Assembly (NCBI RefSeq): GCF_001307155.1
Contig: NZ_CP012830.1
Span: 4,090,501-4,154,500 of the forward strand
DNA from: Pseudomonas fluorescens
GTDB lineage: Bacteria; Pseudomonadota; Gammaproteobacteria; Pseudomonadales; Pseudomonadaceae
Length of the DNA stretch: 64,000 nt
Direction of reading: 5' to 3'
The position numbers and the translations under genes are program-made. Position 1 is the first letter of the stretch. Each line of letters opens with the position of its first letter. Of this stretch, positions 9,472 through 16,841 are shown piece by piece. The notes beneath the pieces were generated by a model. It had not been told where the DNA came from. It saw only the letters and a list, made by a program, of their open reading frames with translations, and did not search any database.

Positions 9472-9690
9472 TCGCAAAAATACATAAAGCTTCGCAGTCG
9501 GAGTGACCCGTCAGTCAAAACGCGCATCTTCACTGTATCCTGTCTGCGGGCGGTGAAGGGTGCGGGCCTGTTCAATGTCGTCATCGACTCCCGCCATTGC
9601 CACCGGTTTGGGCTGGTGCAGCCCCTGACTGTCGACACCCTCGACCTTCTGAGTGGTGATATTCAGCTGTTTATTATTGGGAAGCCATAA
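9472..9690 (+). pseudogene. Possible 3' remnant of a lost gene upstream of the KAS III gene
   Basis: A plus-strand frame is open for 72 codons from just after a TAG at 9469-9471 to a TAA at 9688-9690, but it contains no ATG. Its second half reads like a real protein tail (LSGDIQLFIIGKP). Its stop overlaps the start of the next gene as TAATG, the arrangement of translationally coupled genes. In P. syringae this position holds the flagellin glycosyltransferase genes fgt1 and fgt2. I infer a deletion relic, but cannot name the parent family, and a chance open frame is possible. The rest of the gap holds only the flgL terminator. Confidence 0.35.
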
Positions 9691-10619
9691 TGATTGGCAT
9701 AAAAAGTATAGCGAGTTACGTGCCGGCAGCCGGGGTTGACAACTACGCCCAGGGTGCAAAATTCGACAAGGATGAAACCTTCATTCTCGGCAAGATAGGC
9801 TCGGCCTTTTTGCCGCGCAAAGGCGCTGATCAGGAAACCTCCGATCTGTGCGTCGAAGCAGTCAATGCGCTGTTTGCAGCCAACCCTGAACTCAAGCGTG
9901 AATCCATTGATGCCTTGATCGTTGTCACTCAGAACGGTGATGAGGAAGGCCTGCCGCACACTGCGGCAATCGTTCAGGACAAGTTGGGGCTGCCGACCAG
10001 CGTTGCCGCCTTCGATATTTCCCTCGGTTGTTCCGGTTATGTTTACGGCATCTATGCGCTCAAGGGCTTCATGGAGGCGACAGGGCTGAAAAATGGCCTG
10101 CTGGTGACCGCCGACCCCTATTCGAAGATCGTTGACCCGGAAGATCGCAATACCACCATGTTGTTCGGTGATGCCGCGACGGCAACCTGGATGGGCGAAG
10201 ACCCGACCTGGCGCCTCGGCAAGGCGAAGTTCGGCACTGACGGTTCGGGGGCGCCGCACTTGAAGGTCTCTGATGGCGTGTTCTTCATGAACGGTCGTCA
10301 GGTGTTCAACTTTGCGCTGCTGAAAGTCCCGGCGCATTTGCATGAGCTGCTCGATGAGTCTGACCTGCAAGCCAGCGATATCGATGCCTTCTGCATTCAC
10401 CAGGGCAGTGCGGCCATCGTCGATGCCGTTGCGCGCCGCTTTGAAGAGGCTGAACCGGAGAAGTTCATCAAGGACATGCTTGAAACCGGTAATACCGTTT
10501 CGTCGAGCATTCCGCTGCTGTTGCAGAACCATGTGTTCGATTCCAAGTGGAAACGCGTGGCGCTCAGCGGTTTTGGCGTGGGCTTGTCATGGGGCTCGGC
10601 GATTATCTATCGTCCTTGA
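9690..10619 (+). CDS. 3-oxoacyl-ACP synthase III (KAS III/FabH-like), flagellin-island type
   Basis: This 309-aa protein has the thiolase fold of KAS III, which joins an acyl-CoA to malonyl-ACP. The catalytic triad is visible: Cys114 in SLGCSGYVYG, His in FCIHQGSA and Asn in ETGNTVSSSIP. The gene lies between flgL and fliC, where P. syringae has an equivalent orf3 next to fgt1 and fgt2 that affects flagellin glycosylation. No glycosyltransferase is present here. It is unlikely to be the housekeeping FabH, which normally sits with other fatty acid synthesis genes. Its substrate is unknown; an acyl group for a flagellin sugar is inference. Confidence 0.85.
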   Translation: MIGIKSIASYVPAAGVDNYAQGAKFDKDETFILGKIGSAFLPRKGADQETSDLCVEAVNALFAANPELKRESIDALIVVTQNGDEEGLPHTAAIVQDKLGLPTSVAAFDISLGCSGYVYGIYALKGFMEATGLKNGLLVTADPYSKIVDPEDRNTTMLFGDAATATWMGEDPTWRLGKAKFGTDGSGAPHLKVSDGVFFMNGRQVFNFALLKVPAHLHELLDESDLQASDIDAFCIHQGSAAIVDAVARRFEEAEPEKFIKDMLETGNTVSSSIPLLLQNHVFDSKWKRVALSGFGVGLSWGSAIIYRP

Positions 10620-10642
10620 TTACCCGCCCTTGCAGCGATCGT

Positions 10643-10678
10643 AAAAACGCCCGGGAACGAAAGTTCTCGGGCGTTTTG
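10643..10678 (+). terminator. Intrinsic terminator after the KAS III gene
   Basis: AAAACGCCCGGGAAC pairs with GTTCTCGGGCGTTTT around a GAAA loop. It isolates the gene from fliC. Confidence 0.85.
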
Positions 10679-10763
10679 CGTTTCGTTGACGCCACGTTTT
10701 TGGCTTCAAACCCTTGAAAATAAAGGGCTGGCACGCTGCCACTAAAAAATTCCAAAAAACCCC

Positions 10764-10790
10764 TCAAGCAAAGTGTTTTCACGACGATAA
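10764..10790 (+). promoter_or_regulatory. Sigma-28 (FliA) promoter of fliC
   Basis: TCAA at 10764-10767, 15 bases, then GACGATAA at 10783-10790. This fits the FliA pattern (TCAA/TAAA, 15 bases, GCCGATAA) with one mismatch in the -10 element. It sits 80 bases before the fliC start. Confidence 0.8.
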
Positions 10791-10870
10791 CTATTACGAA
10801 GGTTCTCTAGGCCACACCCGACGGATGTCAGGGCCGGAAGCCGCAGTATCCATCCAACGAGGATTTCGTC

Positions 10871-12316
10871 ATGGCTTTAACCGTAAACACCAACCTTGCA
10901 TCGCTGACCGTTCAGAACAATCTGAACAAAGCTTCCAGCTCCCTGCAAACCTCGATGCAACGCCTGTCTTCCGGCCTGCGTATCAACAGTGCAAAAGACG
11001 ACGCGGCCGGCCTGCAGATCTCCAACCGTCTGACCAGCCAGATCAACGGCCTGGGCACTGCCATCAAGAACGCCGGTGACGGTATCTCCATTGCGCAAAC
11101 AGCTGAAGGCGCAATGCAGGAATCCACCAACATCCTGCAGAAAATGCGTACCCTGGCTCTGGCTTCCGCGAACGGTTCGCCAAGCGCTGAAGACCGCAAG
11201 TCGAACAACGCTGAATACTCTGCACTGACTTCCGAGTTGACCCGTATCGCCACCACCACTACTTTCGGTGGCCGCAAGATTCTGGACGGTTCTTTCGGTA
11301 CTACCAATTTCCAGGTTGGTGCTAACGCCAACGAAACCATTGGCATGACTTTGGGTGACGTTTCGGCTAACAACATCGGCTCCCAGCAGCTGAAAAGCCT
11401 GGCCATCACGCCAAGCGCGACCGGCGTTGCCGGTGGTGCTATCGCTGTAACCGGTGGCGGCCAAACCGCTAACATCGTCATCGGTGCAGGTCAGTCGGCC
11501 AAGGTCACTGCTTCTCAGTTGAACGGCGCTATCGGTGGTCTGTCGGCTACTGCCAGCACTGAAGTCAAGTTCGGTGTAAATACTGCAGCCATCACCGGTT
11601 CCGCCACCGGCAGCGCCAACTTCACCATCAAGGTAGGCGCCGGCGCCGCTGTCAGCATGGTCGGTGTGACCGACACTGCTGGTCTGGCTGACCAACTGAA
11701 GTCCAACGCTGCCAAGCTGGGCATCAGCGTTAATTTCAACGCCACCACCAACAACCTGGAAATCAAATCCGACACCGGTGAAAACATCACCCTGAACAGT
11801 GGCGACGCCGGTGCAATCGCTGGTATCACTGTTGACGCCAAAGACGGTGCAGGCAACTACAGTGGCGCTCCAGTTGCTGCTGCCGCAGGTGCAATCCAGG
11901 TGACTGGCGCTGTTTCGCTGAACTCCACCAACAGCTACTCGATGAGCGGCGCTGGTGTAACCGGCCTGTTTGGTGCAGCCACTTCTGCCAGCTCTGCCAA
12001 GACCGTTGTCAGCAACACTGATGTGACCACTGCTGCCAACGCGCAAAACGCTGTTGACGTGATCACCCAGGCCATCAGCAACATCGACTCCCAGCGTGCT
12101 GACCTCGGCGCGGTACAAAACCGTTTCGACAGCACCGTGGCCAACCTGCGCAGCATCTCGGACAACTCCACTGCTGCCCGTGGCGTGATCCAGGACGTTG
12201 ACTTCGCTTCTGAAAGTGCTCAGATGACCAAGCAAAACACCCTGCAGCAGGCTTCGACCGCAATCCTGGCTCAGGCCAACCAGCTGCCAGCCGCTGTACT
12301 GAAGCTGCTTCAGTAA
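10871..12316 (+). CDS. fliC: Flagellin FliC
   Basis: Flagellin (481 aa) is the filament subunit. Conserved D0/D1 helices are at both ends (ALTVNTNLASLTVQNNLNKA at the start; TLQQASTAILAQANQLPAAV at the end). The central 180-400 region is Ala/Gly/Thr-rich and variable, as expected of the surface-exposed part. The segment that plants sense as flg22 spans residues 30-51 and differs from the classical epitope by T to S at its fifth position and A to S at its last. It has a good ribosome site (CGAGGA) and its own FliA promoter. Confidence 0.97.
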   Translation: MALTVNTNLASLTVQNNLNKASSSLQTSMQRLSSGLRINSAKDDAAGLQISNRLTSQINGLGTAIKNAGDGISIAQTAEGAMQESTNILQKMRTLALASANGSPSAEDRKSNNAEYSALTSELTRIATTTTFGGRKILDGSFGTTNFQVGANANETIGMTLGDVSANNIGSQQLKSLAITPSATGVAGGAIAVTGGGQTANIVIGAGQSAKVTASQLNGAIGGLSATASTEVKFGVNTAAITGSATGSANFTIKVGAGAAVSMVGVTDTAGLADQLKSNAAKLGISVNFNATTNNLEIKSDTGENITLNSGDAGAIAGITVDAKDGAGNYSGAPVAAAAGAIQVTGAVSLNSTNSYSMSGAGVTGLFGAATSASSAKTVVSNTDVTTAANAQNAVDVITQAISNIDSQRADLGAVQNRFDSTVANLRSISDNSTAARGVIQDVDFASESAQMTKQNTLQQASTAILAQANQLPAAVLKLLQ

Positions 12317-12338
12317 TATCGGCGCTTGGTAACTGACG

Positions 12339-12371
12339 GAAGGGCGCGTTACGTGCCCTTTCGTCTTTTTC
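12339..12371 (+). terminator. Terminator-like hairpin between fliC and flaG
   Basis: AAGGGC at 12340-12345 pairs with GCCCTT at 12355-12360, followed by a T-rich tract CGTCTTTTTC. It lies 23 bases after the fliC stop and just before the flaG ribosome site, so it may act as a partial terminator that keeps fliC mRNA in excess. Confidence 0.6.
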
Positions 12372-12388
12372 GTGATGAGGAGATCAGC

Positions 12389-12739
12389 ATGGACATGAGC
12401 GTCAAGTTGAACCTGTCTTATCCCCCGGTGGCCCCTCAGGGCGCAACACCACCAGTGGCTGGCTCCCCGGAAAAACCCAAGGCTGACGCCGGCGTGTCTG
12501 CGGTATCGGAGCCTAAGCGCGCCGATCTGGAAAAGGCTGTCACCGATATTCGGGATTTCGTCCAGGCTACTCAGCGCAAACTGGATTTTTCCATTGATGA
12601 TTCTACGCACCAGATCGTGGTCAAGGTCATTGCCACCGAAACCGGTGAAGTGATTCGCCAGATCCCTTCGGAAACTGCACTAAAGTTGGCACAAAGCCTA
12701 CACGACGCCAGCAGTCTGCTGTTTGACGGCAAGGCCTGA
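12389..12739 (+). CDS. flaG: FlaG family protein
   Basis: This 116-aa protein has a Pro/Ala-rich N-terminal half and the conserved FlaG C-terminus (LDFSIDDSTHQIVVKVIATE, then GEVIRQIPSE). FlaG sits between fliC and fliD in polar flagellates, and its loss changes filament length in some of them. The ATG at 12389 follows GAGGAG; the upstream extension of the frame is the intergenic hairpin. Confidence 0.9.
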   Translation: MDMSVKLNLSYPPVAPQGATPPVAGSPEKPKADAGVSAVSEPKRADLEKAVTDIRDFVQATQRKLDFSIDDSTHQIVVKVIATETGEVIRQIPSETALKLAQSLHDASSLLFDGKA

Positions 12740-12820
12740 GCTGGCATGAATTTTGTTGCTGTCGATGCTTGAGGCGCTCTTCGTCAAGAAAGCGGCAGCC
12801 ACTGGATAAGGAGAGAAACG

Positions 12821-14221
12821 ATGGCGGGTACAACGGTTAGCGGTATTGGTTCGAACATCGATACCCAGGCAATTGTGAAGTCTTTGGTGGATGCCGAGCG
12901 AGCTCCCAAGCAGACACAGATCAACAGCCAGACGCTGAAAGCCACCACCTCGCTGTCGTCCATCGGCAAGATCCAGGCGGCGCTGGATGCCTTTCGTGGT
13001 GCCTTGACGACGATGAGCACGACGGCCAGTTTCAGCGGGTTGGCCGGTTCGTCTTCAGATGAAAAGGTCGCCACGGTCACGACCGGCAACGGTGCTGCTG
13101 CCGGCAATTTCTCGCTGGTGGTCACTCAACTGGCGGCGGCTTCGAAGATATCTACACCGGTTTTTGCTGGTGGTGCGTCTTCTGTTGTCAACAGCGGCGC
13201 GACCCCGACAACCCTGACCATCGGGCAGGCGGGCACCAATTATGATGTCAGCATTCCTGTAGGTGCCACGTTGCAACAGGTGCGTGACTCGATCAACTCG
13301 CAATACGCCAACCAAGGGCTGAGCGCCAACATTTTGAGCGACGCAAGCGGCTCTCGGCTGGTATTGACGTCGAGCACCACCGGGCTGGGAACGGATTTGA
13401 CCCTGTCGGGTAATTCCGGGCTGGAAGTCGGTACCTCGGTGATCACTGCGCCTCAAAACGCCAATTACACCATCGACGGCATTTCGATGACGTCCAAGAG
13501 CAACACTGTTTCCGATGCGGTGAGTGGTGTCAGCATCAAATTGCTGTCGACCTCGGCGGTGCCGACAGTGACTCCGCCTGCGGTCGCGCAACCTACGCCA
13601 ACCACCATTTCCGTGACCGCCAGCGGCACGACTCTGAAGTCCTCGGTCAAGGGCTTTGTCGATACCTACAACGCCTTGATCAAGGCGGTCAATGCTGAAA
13701 CCCAGGTGACCACAAACCCTGATGGTTCGCTCACCTCTGGCGCGCTGACCGGCGATGCTTCGCTGCGTTCGCTGCTGTCTTCGGTGCGTAACGAGTTGAA
13801 CTCGATGTCGGGCACCGGCTCGTTGAAAGCGCTGGCACAGTTCGGTATCACGACGGATCAGAAAACCGGCATGCTGTCGATCGATGACAAGAAGTGGGAC
13901 GCGGCAGTGCTTACCAATGCCGCAGACATCAATGGTATCTTCACCGGTGGCAACGGTTTGCTGGCGCGGATGAAAACGGCGACCGACAGCTTCGCGCTGA
14001 GCAAGACCGGTACCTTCGCGAGTCGTGCGGCGAGCCTGGCTGACAGTCTGACCGACTTGAAGAAACAGCAGGACGCTTTGGACTCGCGCATAACGGGTCT
14101 GCAGGCCAGCTTGAGCGCCAAGTACAATGCGATGGATTCTCTGGTGGCCAAGCTCAAGGCGCAGGGCGATAGCATCATGAGTACGCTCAATGCGCTCAAT
14201 AATCCGAAATCCAGCAACTGA
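12821..14221 (+). CDS. fliD: Filament cap protein FliD (HAP2)
   Basis: FliD (466 aa) caps the filament and helps flagellin fold at the tip. The N-terminal domain (VSGIGSNIDTQAIVKSLVDA) and the C-terminal domain with coiled-coil (LTDLKKQQDALDSRITGLQA) are typical. The start has GGAGAG at good spacing. The gene is followed by a strong terminator, which separates it from fliS. Confidence 0.97.
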   Translation: MAGTTVSGIGSNIDTQAIVKSLVDAERAPKQTQINSQTLKATTSLSSIGKIQAALDAFRGALTTMSTTASFSGLAGSSSDEKVATVTTGNGAAAGNFSLVVTQLAAASKISTPVFAGGASSVVNSGATPTTLTIGQAGTNYDVSIPVGATLQQVRDSINSQYANQGLSANILSDASGSRLVLTSSTTGLGTDLTLSGNSGLEVGTSVITAPQNANYTIDGISMTSKSNTVSDAVSGVSIKLLSTSAVPTVTPPAVAQPTPTTISVTASGTTLKSSVKGFVDTYNALIKAVNAETQVTTNPDGSLTSGALTGDASLRSLLSSVRNELNSMSGTGSLKALAQFGITTDQKTGMLSIDDKKWDAAVLTNAADINGIFTGGNGLLARMKTATDSFALSKTGTFASRAASLADSLTDLKKQQDALDSRITGLQASLSAKYNAMDSLVAKLKAQGDSIMSTLNALNNPKSSN

Positions 14222-14236
14222 TTCGGATTGAAATGC

Positions 14237-14278
14237 AAAAAACCCAGGCAAGCTGTAAGGCGGTACCTGGGTTTTTTC
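14237..14278 (+). terminator. Intrinsic terminator after fliD
   Basis: AAAAAACCCAGG pairs with CCTGGGTTTTTT around an 18-base loop. The A and T runs on both sides make it work on either strand. Confidence 0.85.
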
Positions 14279-14297
14279 TTGAGTCGCCAGTCAGTGT

Positions 14298-14324
14298 TAA
14301 AGTTTTTTGCGCCAGCGTCGACAT
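14298..14324 (+). promoter_or_regulatory. Weak sigma-28-like site before fliS
   Basis: TAAA at 14298-14301, 15 bases, then GTCGACAT at 14317-14324, which matches five of eight bases of GCCGATAA. A promoter is expected here because the fliD terminator lies directly upstream, but the match is weak. Confidence 0.3.
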
Positions 14325-14374
14325 AAAGATCAGAGCCAATCCTTTTTAGTTGTTACCTGTTACGAGGTAGAAGC

Positions 14375-14764
14375 ATGAATCCCATGAGAGCCCTTCGTCA
14401 GTATCAGAAGGTCAATTCCCATGCGCAGATATCTGAAGCCAGCCCTCATCGTCTGGTGCAGATGCTGATGGAGGGAGGGCTGGACCGCATGGCTCAGGCC
14501 AAGGGCGCCATGGCTCGTGGCGATATCGCGCTCAAGGGGTTGATGGTGGGCAAGGCGGTCGACATTATCATCGGCCTGCGTGATGGCTTGAATCCCGAAA
14601 AAACCAGCGATCCGGCTTCGCTCCAGCAACTGGATAACTTGTACGCTTACATGATGACCCGGCTGATGGAGGCTAATCGCCTGAACAGCGCCGAGATGAT
14701 CGATGAGGTGTCAGGTTTGCTGGCTACCCTGAAAAGTGGCTGGGATGAAATTGCACCGCAATAG
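14375..14764 (+). CDS. fliS: Flagellin export chaperone FliS
   Basis: FliS (129 aa) binds flagellin in the cytoplasm and stops early polymerisation. The four-helix fold is recognisable from ALRQYQKVNSHAQISEASPH and from LVQMLMEGGLDRMAQAKGAM, both conserved. It is followed by the FliT-like gene after 24 bases. Confidence 0.96.
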   Translation: MNPMRALRQYQKVNSHAQISEASPHRLVQMLMEGGLDRMAQAKGAMARGDIALKGLMVGKAVDIIIGLRDGLNPEKTSDPASLQQLDNLYAYMMTRLMEANRLNSAEMIDEVSGLLATLKSGWDEIAPQ

Positions 14765-14788
14765 GCCTGCGGGTCTGAGGAAGACATC

Positions 14789-15085
14789 ATGAACCATGCA
14801 CTGCAACGGATTGAAGAAACCCGTGAAGCGCTCATTGATGCGTTGGCTGCGCGCAATTGGGATGCCATCGGCAAACTGGACGCTGCTTGCCGTGCCTGTG
14901 TTGACGATGTGCTCAGTGAGGCTCCGGTAGATGAGCAGGTTCTGCGCGAGAACCTGGAAAGTCTGCTGGCGGTCTATAGGCAGTTGCTGGAAGTGACAAC
15001 GGAGGAGCGTCAGGCGATAGTCGACGAGATGTCACAGATGACCCAAGCGCAAAATGCGGCAAAGGTTTACCATCTGTTCGGTTAA
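14789..15085 (+). CDS. fliT: FliT-like flagellar chaperone
   Basis: A small, all-helical protein (98 aa) with no signal peptide or membrane segment. Position directly after fliS and size fit the FliT-type chaperones that bind FliD or other late substrates; the P. aeruginosa gene at this position is called fleP. The sequence match to enteric FliT is weak, so the function rests mainly on context. Confidence 0.7.
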   Translation: MNHALQRIEETREALIDALAARNWDAIGKLDAACRACVDDVLSEAPVDEQVLRENLESLLAVYRQLLEVTTEERQAIVDEMSQMTQAQNAAKVYHLFG

Positions 15086-15110
15086 TCCTCAGTTAATCCG
15101 ATCGTAGTGC

Positions 15111-15124
15111 GTCATAAATTTGAC
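15111..15124 (+). promoter_or_regulatory. Candidate FleQ box in the fleQ promoter
   Basis: GTCATAAATTTGAC carries the inverted half sites GTCA and TGAC eight and more bases apart around an A/T core, close to the FleQ box consensus GTCAnTAAATTGAC. It overlaps the predicted fleQ -35 element, which suggests that FleQ may repress its own gene. This is a prediction from sequence alone. Confidence 0.5.
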
Positions 15125-15148
15125 TGTGTACGGTTTTTTGACTTAACT
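15120..15148 (+). promoter_or_regulatory. Predicted sigma-70 promoter of fleQ
   Basis: TTGACT at 15120-15125, a 17-base spacer, then TTAACT at 15143-15148. It lies about 100 bases before the fleQ start in an A/T-rich stretch. No sigma-54 site is seen here, which agrees with fleQ being the top of the cascade. Confidence 0.5.
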
Positions 15149-15255
15149 AGTGGCTGTTTGAAGATTTCAGGCGTCTATCAGGCTTAACGTGCCTGCAAGC
15201 GTCTAGCTTGCCCACTTATTTCGGGCATTGAGTTGACTAGGGAAGTTGCTATTGC

Positions 15256-16731
15256 ATGTGGCGTGAAACCAAAATTCTGCTGATTGATGACGATAGCGTC
15301 CGCCGCCGCGACCTGGCGGTGATTTTAAATTTTCTTGGCGAAGAAAATTTACCCTGCGGTAGCCATGATTGGCAGCAGGCTGTCGGCTCTTTGTCATCAA
15401 GTCGTGAAGTTATTTGCGTCCTTATCGGGACTGTAAATGCTCCTGGCTCACTTCCGGGCCTGTTAAAGACACTCGCTGCCTGGGATGAGTTCCTTCCGGT
15501 TTTGTTAATGGGCGATAATTCTTCCATTGACCTGCCGGAAGACCAGCGTCGCCGGGTACTTTCCACGCTGGAAATGCCTCCCAGCTACAGCAAGTTGCTC
15601 GACTCCCTGCACCGCGCCCAGGTTTATCGCGAGATGTACGACCAGGCCCGCGAGCGCGGTCGTCACCGTGAACCCAACCTTTTCCGTAGCCTTGTCGGCA
15701 CCAGCCGGGCAATTCAGCACGTCCGCCAGATGATGCAGCAAGTGGCCGACACCGATGCCAGTGTGCTGATCCTCGGTGAGTCCGGTACGGGCAAGGAAGT
15801 GGTCGCGCGCAACCTGCACTATCACTCCAAGCGGCGCGACGCGCCGTTCGTTCCGGTCAACTGCGGTGCGATCCCGGCCGAGCTGTTGGAAAGCGAACTG
15901 TTCGGCCATGAGAAGGGCGCCTTTACCGGGGCCATCACCAGCCGTGCCGGGCGTTTTGAGCTGGCCAACGGCGGTACGCTGTTTCTCGACGAGATCGGCG
16001 ACATGCCATTGCCGATGCAGGTCAAGCTGTTGCGAGTATTGCAGGAGCGCACCTTCGAGCGCGTGGGGAGCAACAAGACCCAAAGCGTCGACGTGCGAAT
16101 CATTGCCGCGACCCACAAAAATCTCGAAAGCATGATCGAGGTCGGCAGCTTCCGTGAGGATCTGTACTACCGCCTCAATGTTTTCCCGATCGAGATGGCG
16201 CCGCTGCGTGAGCGCGTTGAAGATATTCCGTTGCTGATGAACGAGTTGATCTCGCGCATGGAGCACGAGAAGCGCGGTTCCATTCGCTTCAACTCGGCAG
16301 CGATCATGTCGCTGTGCCGGCATGGCTGGCCGGGCAACGTCCGTGAGCTGGCCAACCTGGTCGAGCGCATGGCGATCATGCACCCGTACGGCGTGATCGG
16401 TGTGGTCGAGTTGCCGAAGAAATTCCGTTATGTCGATGACGAAGACGAGCAACTGGTCGATAGCTTGCGCAGCGATCTTGAAGAGCGGGTAGCCATCAAT
16501 GGCCATACCCCGGACTTCAGCGCTAACGCCATGCTGCCGCCAGAAGGGCTGGATCTCAAGGACTACCTCGGTGGTCTGGAGCAAGGCCTGATTCAGCAGG
16601 CGCTGGATGATGCCAACGGCATCGTGGCGCGTGCTGCCGAACGCCTGCGCATTCGTCGTACCACCCTGGTCGAGAAGATGCGCAAGTACGGCATGAGCCG
16701 TCGCGAAGGTGATGAACAGGCGGATGATTGA
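15256..16731 (+). CDS. fleQ: Flagellar master regulator FleQ
   Basis: FleQ (491 aa) is the sigma-54 activator at the top of the flagellar cascade and a c-di-GMP-responsive repressor/activator of biofilm genes. It has an N-terminal degenerate receiver (REC-like) domain, an AAA+ domain with Walker A at residues 174-180 (GESGTGK) and the sigma-54 contact loop GAFTGA at 221-226, and a C-terminal Fis-type helix-turn-helix (AAERLRIRRTTLVEKMRKYG). The LFRS motif at 142-145 and Arg185, which bind c-di-GMP in P. aeruginosa FleQ, are conserved. Numbering matches P. aeruginosa FleQ. Confidence 0.97.
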   Translation: MWRETKILLIDDDSVRRRDLAVILNFLGEENLPCGSHDWQQAVGSLSSSREVICVLIGTVNAPGSLPGLLKTLAAWDEFLPVLLMGDNSSIDLPEDQRRRVLSTLEMPPSYSKLLDSLHRAQVYREMYDQARERGRHREPNLFRSLVGTSRAIQHVRQMMQQVADTDASVLILGESGTGKEVVARNLHYHSKRRDAPFVPVNCGAIPAELLESELFGHEKGAFTGAITSRAGRFELANGGTLFLDEIGDMPLPMQVKLLRVLQERTFERVGSNKTQSVDVRIIAATHKNLESMIEVGSFREDLYYRLNVFPIEMAPLRERVEDIPLLMNELISRMEHEKRGSIRFNSAAIMSLCRHGWPGNVRELANLVERMAIMHPYGVIGVVELPKKFRYVDDEDEQLVDSLRSDLEERVAINGHTPDFSANAMLPPEGLDLKDYLGGLEQGLIQQALDDANGIVARAAERLRIRRTTLVEKMRKYGMSRREGDEQADD

Positions 16732-16772
16732 CGCCTGTTTTTCAACTCACTGAATAATGGGCGGTTTTTTTT
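16732..16772 (+). terminator. Weak terminator-like structure after fleQ
   Basis: A CGCC/GGCG pairing with a long loop is followed by a run of T (TTTTTTTT at about 16765-16772). The stem is short, so efficiency is doubtful. Confidence 0.3.
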
Positions 16773-16788
16773 AGGCACGGGTATTGCT
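16773..16788 (+). promoter_or_regulatory. Sigma-54 promoter of fleSR
   Basis: AGGCACGGGTATTGCT has GG at 16774-16775, ten bases, and GC at 16786-16787. It is 54 bases before fleS. FleQ is the known activator of fleSR in P. aeruginosa. Confidence 0.8.
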
Positions 16789-16841
16789 ACGTCCCTCGCA
16801 ACGTTCCGTTTAACTGACGGTCAGCCAAGCGAGAGAGCACG

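Noticed and set aside
10733..10748. TGGCAC-containing sequence before fliC as a sigma-54 promoter
   Set aside because: The GC element falls at the wrong spacing; the sigma-28 site nearby explains fliC.
10877..12610. Minus-strand open frame of about 577 codons opposite fliC
   Set aside because: Antisense of a Ser/Thr/Ala-rich flagellin gene; no ribosome site and no recognisable domain.
12742..12760. TGGCAT...GTTGCT before fliD as a sigma-54 promoter
   Set aside because: GG and GC are 13 bases apart, not 10.
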